Shown here: positions 45,258 through 56,300 of the stretch, piece by piece | How the letters are laid out: each line of letters opens with the position of its first letter | How positions within the stretch are numbered: the stretch's first letter is position 1 | Assembly: GCA_018828585.1 (NCBI GenBank) | Contig: JAHJVW010000084.1 | Span: 1 to 58,718 of the forward strand | Source of the DNA: Bacteroidota bacterium | Lineage (GTDB): Bacteria; Bacteroidota; Bacteroidia; Sphingobacteriales; Sphingobacteriaceae | DNA: 58,718 bases | Direction of reading: 5' to 3' | Translations under genes and position numbers: made by a program | The notes under the pieces: model-generated | What the model saw: the letters and a program-made list of their open reading frames with translations, nothing else | The model's database searches: none | Told to the model about the DNA's origin: nothing

Positions 45258-45863
45258 ATTGAAATTTATTCCAATCTACCGATGCGCTCTTTTTATTTGC
45301 TCATCTGCTTATTGTATAACTAAAAGTCTTTTGGACTTTTTCCTTCATTGCTTTCAGCACCCACGACTTCGGAGTATGTGGCGCACTAAAGAATCGGGAG
45401 TGATACAACTGGACATCTTGCCGATTGCAGGAACATGGCAATCTTCTTTGCTTATCTTAAAATTTAGATCTCATTATTTAATTTCTTTGGATGATCTTTA
45501 CAGAGTATTTATTCAGGATCAGATTATGCTTTCATCGACATTCTTATTCAGCGCATTTTACTTCATTTAAAGTGATTTGAAAATGATTAGAGCATAAACA
45601 ATACTTAATTCCTCTCCAACACAAAAAGGCTGTATTTCGATGTGTACGATGCATATTCAATCTTTATTAAAAAAATGATTTCAGATAATGGGTTCAAAGA
45701 TTAAACTTTAAAAATTAATTAACGTATAAAGTCAAAATGTAGCCTATTAAGTATTAAATTTGATTACAATTGCTTTTGAATACCTAAGGAAAATCTTAGG
45801 ATTATATTCATATCATTAAAAAACGGCTATCCAAAATAAATGTTCTTAAAATAAATTGCTCTT
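45258..45863. other. Non-coding spacer before the signalling cluster
   Basis: 606 bp. I see no protein gene I can support (an open frame at 45259-45570 has no sensible composition). A TAAATTTG at 45755-45762 fits the Bacteroidota -7 element and could be the promoter for the response-regulator operon, without a clear -33 element. Confidence 0.5.
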
Positions 45864-46229
45864 ATGAAAATTTTAATTGCGGAAGACGACATAGTTATAC
45901 TCAATACTTTAGAGTTCAGATTAAAAAAGGATGGATATGAAGTAATTACTGCAAATGATGGGCAGGAAGCTTTAGATAAAATTAATACCTATCTACCAGA
46001 TTTGGTTATATCCGATATTATGATGCCTTATATTTCTGGATTGGAGCTAGTAGGTGCCGTGAAAAGCAAATATAAGGACAAAATGTCGATCATAATTTTA
46101 ACCACCATGGGTCAGGAAGATGTGGTTTTAGAGGCGTTTAAACTAGGGGCTGATGATTTTATCACAAAACCTTTTAGCCCCAATGAACTATCGATAAGGG
46201 TGAAAAGATTTGCAATGAAACATGCTTAA
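45864..46229 (+). CDS. Single-domain response regulator
   Basis: 121-aa receiver domain only. Acidic pair EDD (7-9), phosphoacceptor Asp51 in VISDIMMP, Thr80 region ILTTM and Lys102 in TKPF are present. No output domain, so it probably signals by protein contact. It overlaps the following HEAT-repeat gene by 1 bp and is likely phosphorylated by the hybrid kinase at 53340-57689. Confidence 0.92.
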   Translation: MKILIAEDDIVILNTLEFRLKKDGYEVITANDGQEALDKINTYLPDLVISDIMMPYISGLELVGAVKSKYKDKMSIIILTTMGQEDVVLEAFKLGADDFITKPFSPNELSIRVKRFAMKHA

Positions 46230-47296
46230 TGACTTATTTTAGCATTGCTCTTCTCTTTATTTTAACCATAACGATTGCATTGCTTCTATTCATCATCTTA
46301 ACCTTACGTATTAAAAGTAAAAGAAGAGCTAAATATCAGGAATGGGAAGAAAAAATAAACTTGACAATCAATACGGCAATATTTTCAGATGAAGAAGAAG
46401 TGGTTAATCGGATGCTTAACAAAATAAAGTTACCATTTGATTTAAATCCCCTAATATCAAACAATAGGTTTAGAGGACTTTTAACTTCAAAGATCATTGC
46501 CACATCCAAAAACCTATCTGGAAATTCAGCATCCAATTTAAAAAAACTTTATCTTCAATTAGATCTTGAAAAATATGGAATAATGAGCCTTAAAGGCGTC
46601 CGTTGGCACATAAGGGCAAAACGTATTCAGGAAATTGGGGTAATGGACCTTAAAAATTGTTTAGACGAAGTTAAAAAATACACTAATGATAAAAATGAAC
46701 TGATCAGAATTGAAGCACAGGTAACAGTCATCAGATTAATTGGTTTTTCGGGATTAGCTTTTCTAGACACTATTCCTTATAAAATTTCAGAATGGAATCA
46801 GATTATATTATTACGTGAATTATCACACCTTCCTCCAGAGGATTTTAAAGGAATGGAAAAATGGCTACAATCAACAAATAGCAGTGTCGTTGCCTTTGCC
46901 CTTAAATTAGCTGGAAATTACCACCGTTTTTCTTTTTATACTGAAATAGAAAAATGCCTTCATCACCCTGAACCTAATATCCGATTTGAGGCAATTATTA
47001 CCATGGCAAAGGTTTATAACGAAAAAACTGCTGCTGAGTTAAAAAGTAGCTTTCCTAAAGAAAGTTTAAAAAACAAAAAGGAAATCATTAAATCTTTAAA
47101 AGATATAGGAACAGAAGAGGATACTCCGTTTTTACTAGGAATCATCAATGGGTTAGACAATGAGATGAAACTGTTGGTGGCAGATGCCATTGTCCATATC
47201 AGTAGCAATGGATTAAATGAGCTGAAAAACTTTTCAGGTGCTGAGGACTATCCTTTGAATGAAATGATTTTACATGTAGAGCAGAATTTGAAATGA
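46229..47296 (+). CDS. Membrane-anchored HEAT-repeat protein
   Basis: 355 aa. One N-terminal membrane helix (about 5-27) is followed by a cytosolic all-helical chain with HEAT-like units (RAKRIQEIGVMDLKNCLDEVKKY, RFEAIITMAKVYNE, VADAIVHISSNG). Sandwiched between the response regulator (1-bp overlap) and the GT2 gene (4-bp overlap). A scaffold that passes the receiver's state to the synthase is a reasonable inference. Confidence 0.8.
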   Translation: MTYFSIALLFILTITIALLLFIILTLRIKSKRRAKYQEWEEKINLTINTAIFSDEEEVVNRMLNKIKLPFDLNPLISNNRFRGLLTSKIIATSKNLSGNSASNLKKLYLQLDLEKYGIMSLKGVRWHIRAKRIQEIGVMDLKNCLDEVKKYTNDKNELIRIEAQVTVIRLIGFSGLAFLDTIPYKISEWNQIILLRELSHLPPEDFKGMEKWLQSTNSSVVAFALKLAGNYHRFSFYTEIEKCLHHPEPNIRFEAIITMAKVYNEKTAAELKSSFPKESLKNKKEIIKSLKDIGTEEDTPFLLGIINGLDNEMKLLVADAIVHISSNGLNELKNFSGAEDYPLNEMILHVEQNLK

Positions 47297-48724
47297 GCTG
47301 GCAATATATCTTATTCAACTTATTTACTGATGGCATATTGCTTTATTCCATTATTCTGTTAACCTGTTATGTTTTTATAGGTATTTTCTCCATCGGCGAG
47401 ATTCGTTTCTATTTGCGCAAGAATAGTTTTACAGATTACCGTATTCTAGCAGCATCATCAGAAGCGCCAAGCATCAGTATTATAGCACCTGCTTACAATG
47501 AAGGAGCTAATATCATAGAAAATGTTAGGTCACTCCTTTCAATTCACTACAATAACCTGGAGGTACTGGTGGTCAATGATGGAAGTAAGGACGATTCCTT
47601 AGCAAAGCTGATTAAGGCCTATGACCTTTATCAGCAGCATTTTTTTTGTCAATGAACAGATCAGCACCAAAAAAGTACGTGGTGTTTATAAGAGCCACAA
47701 CCCTGTTTACAGGAAACTGGTAGTGATTGATAAGGAGAACGGAGGGAAAGCAGACGCATTAAATGTTGGAATTAACATCGCTAAAAATGATTATATCGTG
47801 TGCATTGATGTGGATTGTATTTTGGAACAGGATGCACTATTAAAACTGGCAAAGCCCTTTTTGGAAAGTACAAATCATAGAATGATTGCCACAGGAGGCG
47901 TCATACGTATTGCCAACAGCTGTGTGGTAGAAAACGGAAGACTCGTCAAAATCAACCTTCCCAAGCAATTCCTTCCCCGTATACAAACCTTGGAATACAT
48001 AAGGGCATTTTTGTTGGGCAGGATGGCCTGGAGTAGATTGAATGGATTACTACTCATTTCAGGTGCTTTTGGTGCTTTTGACAAAGAAATTGTGATCAAT
48101 TGCGGCGGTTACAATCATCAAACCGTTGGAGAAGATATGGAACTAGTGGTGAGAATGAGGCGATATATGGAAGAGTTGGGTGAGCCTTATAAAGTAAGTT
48201 TTATCCCAGATCCATTATGCTGGACCGAAGCCCCTGCTTCTTTTAAAATTTTAGGCCGTCAACGCAACCGATGGACAAGGGGAACCATAGAAACCTTAAA
48301 ATTTCATAGGGTGATGTTTTTTAATCCTAAATACGGGGTTTTAGGAATGTTGAGTTATCCCTATTGGTTTTTTTTCGAGTTTCTGGCTCCTATTATAGAA
48401 TTTATAGGATTGCTCAGTTTTTTACTTTTTGCCTTATTAGGTTTGATAGACTGGATTTTCTTTCTCCAACTCTTATGCTTAATTTTCTGTTTTGGATTTC
48501 TTTATTCTGTTTTTGCCATTATGATGGAAGTGTTGTCCTACAATCAGTATAAAAAAACAAAAGATATTTTTAATTTGGTGTTTGCCGCTTTCTTAGAACC
48601 ATTTATTTTTCATCCATTCGTAGTATGGTCTGCCATTATGGGGAATATAGATTTATTGAGAAAGAAAAATGCCTGGGGAGAAATGACTAGGCAAGGATTT
48701 AATAAACCTAAAAAACCTGAATAG
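47293..48724 (+). pseudogene. GT2 processive glycosyltransferase, split by T8 frameshift
   Basis: Two parts in different frames. Part one (47293-47655) has an N-terminal membrane helix and SIIAPAYNEGANI...VLVVNDGSKDDS. Part two (to 48724) has ENGGKADALN, CIDVDC (DxD-like), EDMELVVRM and the RQRNRWTRGT motif (QxxRW-like), then four membrane helices. The break is a run of 8 T at 47640-47647; seven T would join the parts as QHFFVNE. The family (PgaC/BcsA-like) makes extracellular polysaccharide. The T8 run may be a phase-variable tract or a sequencing error. Confidence 0.85.
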
Positions 48725-48725
48725 G

Positions 48726-50774
48726 ATGAAATCACAAAAAGGAGCACCTTTACTTCCCATTTTAAAAAGAGCAATCAATTCTTTTTTTGGAATGGTTTTG
48801 ATTTGGTTACTGATTTTAATCCTTATCCGTTTTATTGAGATTTTATGGAACGGCATGACCCATCAATACCCAAAAGATTTAGGGAAACTGTCCATTTGGG
48901 CTTTACTCTTAGATTTGATTTTTTGGATGAAGGGACTATTTTGGGAGTTTCTAATATTTTTCATCTTCTATTTTTTCAGTACTCGAATCGCTAAAATTGT
49001 ATATGGCATCATCGTTACCGTTTTAGCCCTCATTCAGGTTGGGCTAATCCAATATTTCAACACTTCCTTGGTTCTATTGGGTGCAGATATTTATGGCTAT
49101 TCCATAGAAGAAATTAAACAAACTATAGGTGCTTCTGGAGGAATAGGTTTGTTTTCAATTTTAGGGATTCTTATATTAATAGGGTCATTGGCACTCAGCT
49201 TCAAGTTCCTCTCTGGAAAAATTAAAATCCCTTTTTTGATGGGTATTTCTTTCTTGGTTTTATCTTTTCTACTTGCCATTAGCCCTTTTGCTACTCAACT
49301 TAAACCTAAAGCTTTATCCTCTGATTTTGCGGATAATTTGGTTATTAACAAAAGCGACTACTTTTTTAAAAGTTCTTATGCTCATTTTTACCCTGAGATG
49401 AGTGAAGTTGATATTTATTCTGACAATTATAGTGGAGATTTTGGCGGGCCAGACTTCAAGCTAGCTTCATTTGATTATGTAGACGAGAGCAACTATCCCT
49501 TTTTGCATCAAAACAATGTTAACGATGTACTTTCGCCTTTCTTCAATCAGTCAAAAGAGAAGCCAAATATTGTAATCATATTGGTGGAAGGTTTAGGCAG
49601 GGCTTTTACCAATCAAGGTGCCTACTTAGGGAATTTTACTCCTTACTTAGATTCCATCTCACAAAACGGTCTATATTGGAAGAATTTTTTAAGTGAAGGC
49701 GGTAGAACTTTTGCTGTTTTACCAGCTTTAACAGCCTCGCTCCCCTTTGCCAAAAATGGATTTCTGGAATTAGGCAATCAAATGCCCAATCACTTATCGC
49801 TCTTTAATTTATTGAAATATAATGGTTACCATACTTCTTTTTATTATGGAGGAGACGCCTCTTTTGATAATATGAAACTTTTTCTCCAAAAAAATCAAGT
49901 AGATGAGATCAATGACGAACCTAGCTTTCCGAAAAATGCAATAAGGCTTCCTGCTAAACCTAACGGATTTAGTTGGGGATATTCAGATAATGCATTATTT
50001 TCTCACTTTTTAAATACTAGAAAACCTGAAGTAGAAAAAGGTCCTCAAATAAGTGTGATCCTCACTGTCGCTATGCATAATCCTTTTTTAATAGACGGCG
50101 AATCTAAATATCTTAAAAGATTTGAGCAAAGAATGACCGAACTGTCTTTTACTGAGGAGGAAAAGAAAGCCTATCAAAACTATAAGCTTCAATACGCTTC
50201 CATATTGTATACAGATGATGCCATAAAGCGTTTTATGGAATCCTACAAAAACAGATCAGACTATAAAAATACTATATTTTTAATCACTGGTGATCATAGG
50301 ATGCCCGAGATTCCGATGATCAATAAAATAGACCGTTACCATGTTCCTTTGATTATTTATTCTCCGCTCATCAAGCGTACAGCCACCTTTGCTTCTGTAT
50401 CCACTCATTTTGATATTGCCCCAAGTTTGATTTCTTATTTAACCAATGCTTATCAATTAAAAGCACCCTCATTGGTGAGCTGGATGGGCGATGGTTTAGA
50501 CACTACCCGTCAGTTTCAGAATAGACATGCCTATCCACTTATGCAAACCAAAACGGATATTAAAGACTTTGTGATGGATAACTATCACCTGAACGGGAAC
50601 TCGCTGTTTCAGTTAACTGCAACTATGGGAGAAGTACCAATAGATGATGAAGCCATAAAAAGCAGGCTCAAAAATTCTTTTGATGTCTTTAAAAGGAAAA
50701 ACAACACGCTAACAGAAGGTAAGAAAATTTTACCCGATTCTATTTACAGTAAATATACAGTCCCGAAAAATTAA
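48726..50774 (+). CDS. LtaS-like membrane phosphotransferase/sulfatase-family protein
   Basis: 682 aa with five N-terminal membrane helices (to ~200) and a periplasmic alkaline-phosphatase-fold domain. Metal ligand start NIVIILVEG (~281), candidate nucleophile Thr in EGGRTFAV (~325), and ITGDHRMPE (~520). Relatives transfer phosphoglycerol or phosphoethanolamine to surface polymers. It starts 1 bp after the GT2 frame, so it probably decorates the polymer. Its 3' end overlaps the convergent gene by 4 bp. Confidence 0.88.
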   Translation: MKSQKGAPLLPILKRAINSFFGMVLIWLLILILIRFIEILWNGMTHQYPKDLGKLSIWALLLDLIFWMKGLFWEFLIFFIFYFFSTRIAKIVYGIIVTVLALIQVGLIQYFNTSLVLLGADIYGYSIEEIKQTIGASGGIGLFSILGILILIGSLALSFKFLSGKIKIPFLMGISFLVLSFLLAISPFATQLKPKALSSDFADNLVINKSDYFFKSSYAHFYPEMSEVDIYSDNYSGDFGGPDFKLASFDYVDESNYPFLHQNNVNDVLSPFFNQSKEKPNIVIILVEGLGRAFTNQGAYLGNFTPYLDSISQNGLYWKNFLSEGGRTFAVLPALTASLPFAKNGFLELGNQMPNHLSLFNLLKYNGYHTSFYYGGDASFDNMKLFLQKNQVDEINDEPSFPKNAIRLPAKPNGFSWGYSDNALFSHFLNTRKPEVEKGPQISVILTVAMHNPFLIDGESKYLKRFEQRMTELSFTEEEKKAYQNYKLQYASILYTDDAIKRFMESYKNRSDYKNTIFLITGDHRMPEIPMINKIDRYHVPLIIYSPLIKRTATFASVSTHFDIAPSLISYLTNAYQLKAPSLVSWMGDGLDTTRQFQNRHAYPLMQTKTDIKDFVMDNYHLNGNSLFQLTATMGEVPIDDEAIKSRLKNSFDVFKRKNNTLTEGKKILPDSIYSKYTVPKN

Positions 50775-51940
50775 TGCCCTTTTTGCAGTTTTTGTTTTTC
50801 TTGTTGTAAGATATGAGTCATTAAAGGGTTGTAGAAATTCCAGAAAAAACTAGCCCTTTCTGATGGATTCTGACGATTATAAAAAAACCATTTAAAAAAC
50901 TCTATGCCTTTAAAGTATGAAGTCTTCATGGCAATAGGATTATCACAAAAATCTCCTGAAAAATAATAAAAGCCATAATCATTTCCTTTATACATGAGCA
51001 CTGCCGGAAAGTTAGCAGGAATCCCATTTTTTTTTAAAAGTGCTTTCCCTTTTGTATTGGCCTGAATTTGAAAACTGGAAACAACCTCATGAACATTTAA
51101 ATCAGGCTGGATCACATCAAACCAAAAAGAGTATTTTATTTTCTCGGGCAAAGAAAAATGTTGCTGCCCGTAAGTTCCTGTTATAATTTGTGGGATGGGG
51201 TTATTCAAATCAATGACATCCTCCAAAATCACCACTTGGTCATTTTGATTTACAAAAGCTACTCCTGATTTTTTGAAACTCCATTTGCCTCCATTAGTTC
51301 TCTTATAATTATTGATAAGCCAACGGGGCAGTTCTTTGTTTACAAGAGTGTCAAAACTGTCAAAATAACGGGCAGTCCATCCTGTCCACCGCATTTTAAA
51401 AAGGTTTTCAAATTTTAAGCGGTTATTTAATTTAGTGGGTGAACCTATGGTGTTAAACTCTGTAATGATAAGCTTATGGTTAGCTTTCATATCTTGCAAT
51501 AAAACTAAATCCTGGACACTTAATCCACCATACAGCATTCCAGAACGTTCGGTATCCCGTCCTTTTTTGAACCATTCATTCTGGTAAATCCCATAAGTAT
51601 CCGTAAAATAAACCAGGTCAGCATCTTCACTTAATTGCCGCAGTTGATTTTCAGTAAACCTTTCTAGTCCTTTCAATTTAAACTTTTCATCTGCTAAAGG
51701 GAAAAAACCAAAGTAGTCTTCAGATAAATGATAGGACAGAGCGGATGTTTTTGTTAAGCGCTCATGGTTTAATAACCAAGTTAAAGAAATATGTTCCTGT
51801 CCTTTATCAGTCAGTACCGTTTTATCGATAATGGCCGCTACCATTTTTGTTTTAGGGGTAAAAAACCAAGCTAACCACATCCATAAAGGAAGAAGGATGA
51901 TAATTGCAATGATGATATAAACCCAATTTTTCCGAAGCAT
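50771..51940 (-). CDS. Membrane-anchored periplasmic protein, unknown
   Basis: 389 aa with one N-terminal helix (about 8-28) and a large outside part. Some stretches recall ligand or carbohydrate binding (LSEDADLVYFTDTYGIY, LIITEFNTIGSPTKLNN). No family I can name. Its stop codon sits 1 bp downstream of the YaiO gene start region in the same run, and it converges with the LtaS-like gene. Role probably in the same surface polymer pathway. Confidence 0.65.
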   Translation of the reverse strand: MLRKNWVYIIIAIIILLPLWMWLAWFFTPKTKMVAAIIDKTVLTDKGQEHISLTWLLNHERLTKTSALSYHLSEDYFGFFPLADEKFKLKGLERFTENQLRQLSEDADLVYFTDTYGIYQNEWFKKGRDTERSGMLYGGLSVQDLVLLQDMKANHKLIITEFNTIGSPTKLNNRLKFENLFKMRWTGWTARYFDSFDTLVNKELPRWLINNYKRTNGGKWSFKKSGVAFVNQNDQVVILEDVIDLNNPIPQIITGTYGQQHFSLPEKIKYSFWFDVIQPDLNVHEVVSSFQIQANTKGKALLKKNGIPANFPAVLMYKGNDYGFYYFSGDFCDNPIAMKTSYFKGIEFFKWFFYNRQNPSERASFFWNFYNPLMTHILQQEKQKLQKGH

Positions 51941-51941
51941 C

Positions 51942-53183
51942 CTAAAAACGTATGGTATAAGCCAATCCTAAATCAAACTGATTCCCTCTTGTATTTAAAC
52001 GGTATTCTTGGTTCTCTAAGCCTATGCTGACATTTATGAGGTTAAAGGCGTTCAATGTCTTTCTTAAACTAAGAGAGACATTATTAGAGGTGAGCTTATA
52101 CGAACTTGTTCCTATGAGTAAGTTGTTGGAAGATTCATCTGGAGACAAGCCTGTGCCTAATTTCAAGCTCAAATAATCATCGGCGCCCCCAAAATAATAC
52201 CTTCCGGTAAAGGAATAAGAGGTAGACACCCTACTATTGGACGGAGTAATATAAGTTCTTAAATTAAACCAATAGCTTTTATAATACTTACCTATTGACC
52301 CAGTATAAATCCAAGTATTGCTTCCGAAATTCAGGTACCTAAATCCAACATCAGCTTCAAAGCTGAGTGGTAAATTTGCGTACAAAGAGAAACCAGCTCT
52401 ATATTTTGGAAAAATACTGAAATTAGAATAGCCTCCACTTACGTAAGCATAAAATATTTTGGACAAACTAGGGTAAGCATCTAGGTCAAATTGTATTCCA
52501 TTGCTTTTAAAGCGGTTGCCATAATTTATTTTCCCCACCACAGAGCCTAAACCTGTTTGTCTGCTATAATCCAAACTCACCAAATGCCAAGGGTCATCAA
52601 ATTGCTGATCAAAATAAGACAAATCATAGCTGATCCCAATTTTGTTTCTCGCAGAATTATCTCTAATTCTGCCAGCCAAAGAACGGGCATTTGTGTTTTT
52701 AGGGTCTAATTTCAACAGGCTTTCTACCAGCACATCGGCTTCTTGCCATCTTTTGAGATTATTTAGGAGTTTGGCTTTCAGTAATAAAAGATTTTTAGAT
52801 TGCGGGTGATATGCTAAACCTGCGTTCACTATGTCTAACGATTTCAGAGAGTTATCATTCCAATACTCTAAACTTCCGTAGGCTAGAGTCGCATCTTCAT
52901 GATCGGGGCTTTTGGTTAAAACATCCATGAAGACCGTACGGGCACTATCATTTTGGTCAGACCAAGTGTATAAACGACCTAAAAACACCTGTATATCTGC
53001 ATAGTTAGGGCTCTTTATGAGTGCTAATTTGCTGATGGCAATTGCCTTTGAATAGTTTTTTTGGTCAAATGCAGCTTTACGGGCTTCTATAAATAATTCG
53101 TCTGATGATTTTTCCTGAGCCAGAACAATATTTTGGAAACAAAAGACAAATAAAACAGCAGTGAGTAGATATTTTAAATTCAT
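51942..53183 (-). CDS. TPR plus YaiO-family outer-membrane beta-barrel
   Basis: 413 aa from the ATG at 53183 (signal peptide MNLKYLLTAVLFVFCFQNIVLAQ); a start at 53204 would add seven residues. Residues ~25-175 hold TPR repeats (NYSKAIAISKLALIKSPNYAD, SARTVFMDVLTKSPDHEDA). Residues ~185-413 form a barrel with aromatic strands ending in LGLAYTIRF. TPR-barrel proteins of this sort export polysaccharides (compare PgaA). Likely the outer-membrane exit for the GT2 product. Confidence 0.85.
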   Translation of the reverse strand: MNLKYLLTAVLFVFCFQNIVLAQEKSSDELFIEARKAAFDQKNYSKAIAISKLALIKSPNYADIQVFLGRLYTWSDQNDSARTVFMDVLTKSPDHEDATLAYGSLEYWNDNSLKSLDIVNAGLAYHPQSKNLLLLKAKLLNNLKRWQEADVLVESLLKLDPKNTNARSLAGRIRDNSARNKIGISYDLSYFDQQFDDPWHLVSLDYSRQTGLGSVVGKINYGNRFKSNGIQFDLDAYPSLSKIFYAYVSGGYSNFSIFPKYRAGFSLYANLPLSFEADVGFRYLNFGSNTWIYTGSIGKYYKSYWFNLRTYITPSNSRVSTSYSFTGRYYFGGADDYLSLKLGTGLSPDESSNNLLIGTSSYKLTSNNVSLSLRKTLNAFNLINVSIGLENQEYRLNTRGNQFDLGLAYTIRF

Positions 53184-53339
53184 ATAAATGAATGAAACCA
53201 CCAAAATAGGTTGGGATATTAAAGTTAAAAAAATAATAGCTAATGAAGATATTATATCAATATATATACTTATTTTGAATGAAATGGTTTCAATTAATCA
53301 CTATTGATTAAGATACACCACAGGAAATTCATTAAAGAG

Positions 53340-56300
53340 ATGAAGAAAAAAGCGATCAAACAGGCGGCAACAACTACCCCCATACAACAAGCTCAATTAG
53401 GGTATGTTAATACACTTAAAACCGATTTTGAAAGAATAGCGATACATATTGCTACTTGCTGTGAAATGCCAATAGTGCAAATTTGTCTTGCTGATGGATC
53501 AACCTTTGGCCTTAACTTAAAAAAAGATACCGCCATTTCTAATTTCCAGCAATCTCTACTTTATCAACAAACCATCAGTCAAGATGCGGTTCTTGAGCTC
53601 CATAATCTGCTTTCAGATGCTCGTTTCAAAAATGAGAAAATTATGGAGTCGGGGCTTCAGTATTATATCGGAATGGCATTAAAAAATCCTGATGAGAAAA
53701 TCATCGGCATTTTCTATATGATGGATTATAAAGAAAAAAAACTCTCAAAAATCCAACTCGAAACATTTAAATTCTCAGTAACTGAAATTGTAGCCACCCT
53801 AGAGAAAGATCAATATGTGAAAGTGGGTAAAGAGTATGAAAAATTGTTCCAACTATCCAAAGATCTGATATGTATAGCCGGTACAGATGGCTATTTTAAA
53901 AGATTGAACCCGGCATTTGAAGCCTTATTAGGCTGGTCCATTAACGATCTTTCAAAGACTTCTTTTTTTGAATTTGTACACCCTGATGATTTAACATCAA
54001 CCCAAGAAGAGATACAAAGATTAGCAACAGGAGAAACTACGGTGAATTTTACCCATCGGTTTAAAGCAAAAACGGGTAATTACAAAATGCTACAGTGGAC
54101 CGCATCCCCTGAAACCACTACCGGAAATCTTTTTGCCATCGCCAGAGACATCACACACGAAAATGAAAAAACCAGAGTGCTTTCCGTTAACGAGAATCGT
54201 TTAAAAACTTTCTTTGAGAGTTCTCAAGGTCTAATGTGCACTCATGATTTAAATGGGAAAATTTTATCTGTTAATGATGCCGGAGCAAAAATTTTAGGCT
54301 ATGATAAGGATGAATTGCTACAATTATCCTTATTTGATATTATACCTGCATCAAGGCAGTCTTACATGCAGGAATACCTGAAAGAACTGAAAAATAAGAA
54401 GAAGCTAAAGGGTAAAATGATTACTTTAACCAAACAGGGCTTACAAAGGATTTGGCTGTTTAACAATGTTTTAGCAGAAAATCTTAGTGAGGAACCTTAT
54501 GTAATTGGAAATGCAGTAGATATCACAGAACAGCATTCGCTCGAAAAAGAGCTGAAGGAAATGAAAAGCATGCTGGAACAAACAGGAAAGGTGGCCCGAG
54601 TTGGAGGTTGGGAGTTTGATTTACTGAAGCAAAAAATTAACTGGACTCCAGTGACCAAAGAAATTCACGGAGTTGAACCTGATTTCGAGCCGGATTTGGC
54701 AACAGGAATAAATTTTTACAAAGAGGGAGAAAGCAGAGATAAAATAACCCATGCGATAAATGAAGCCATAGAAGACGGAAAATCATGGGATTTAGAGCTA
54801 CAGATTACCAATAAACAAGGTAAAGATTTATGGGTGCGGGCTTTAGGGCATGCCGAGTTTAAAAACAAACAATGCGTGAAGTTATTCGGGACTTTTCAAG
54901 ATATTGATGAGCATAAAAAAGTAGAGATAGAATTTAATAAATCCAAAAAGCTGCTTGATGATGTTTTAGAGGCTGCTTCTGGGATAAGTATTATTGCTAC
55001 AGATGTGGAAGGAACCATCACTGTTTTTAATAGAGGTGCGGAGTTACTATTGGGATATGCTGCCCAAGAAATGATAGGTAAGCATAACCCTTCCATTATT
55101 CATGAACTCGGCGAAATAGAGCATAGAAGCAAAGAATTAAGTGCGGAGTTAGGAGAAAAAATAGAAGGCTTTAAGGTTTTTTCCACCTTGGCAGAGAAAA
55201 AAGGTGAAGAAGAAAGAGAATGGACATATATTAAGAAAGATGGCTCAAAGCTTACCGTTACTTTGGTTATTACCGCCATTAAAAGTGCGGATCATGAAGT
55301 GATTGGCTACTTAGGGGTTGCTACTGATATCACCCGAAGAAAGAAAATTGAGCATGCCCTCATTACAGAAAAGGCAAGATTATCCGCCTTTGTAGAACAT
55401 GCACCTGCCGCGGTAGCTATGTTAGACAAAGACATGAACTATATCGCGGTCAGCAGAAAATGGATAGAAGACTACCAGCTAACAAACAAACAGGTGATAG
55501 GCGTTTCTCATTATACGATATTTCCAAACCTGGAGGAGGATAGGCATTTAAGGCATCAGCATATATTAAATGGCGCCATTGAAAGAAAAGAGGAGGATAC
55601 CTTTCAACAGGCTGGGAGTGACAGTGTACAATATATCACTTGGGAGATGAGACCATGGTATAAATATGACGGTGAAATTGGAGGAATGATGATGTTTACC
55701 CAAAACATCACTCCAATCATTCTACAAAGAGAAGAGTTGAAAGTTGCTAAACTGCAGGCAGAGGAAGCAAACGTTGCCAAATCCGAGTTCTTGGCAAATA
55801 TGAGTCACGAAATAAGAACCCCACTAAACGGAGTGATTGGATTTACTGATTTAGTTTTAAAAACAAAACTGAATGAGGTACAGCTTCAGTACTTATCTAT
55901 CGTAAACCAGTCGGCCAATGCACTGTTGAATATCATCAATGACATTTTAGACTTCTCAAAAATTGAAGCCGGAAAGCTTGAGTTAGATATTGAAAAGTCA
56001 GATTTATTTGAAATTGGCTCACAGGCATCAGATATCATCAATCATCAGATTCAGGCTAAAAAGCTAGAGATGTTATTGAATGTTTCACCTGATTGTCCCC
56101 GTTTTATTTGGGCAGATGCAATTAGGTTAAAGCAAATCCTGATCAATCTACTGGGGAATGCCGCTAAATTTACTGAAAAAGGAGAAATAGAACTTAAAAT
56201 AGAAGTTTTGGCAACAGATAAAGATCAAATTACTTTTCGTTTTGGGGTAAGAGATACTGGTGTAGGAATTAAGCAAGACAAGCAGGAAAAAATCTTCGAA

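Noticed and set aside
45259-45570. Open frame of 103 codons after the integrase fragment
   Set aside because: Composition is not protein-like (many Cys, Phe and Leu, no clear fold), there is no convincing ribosome site, and it follows directly on a decayed gene.
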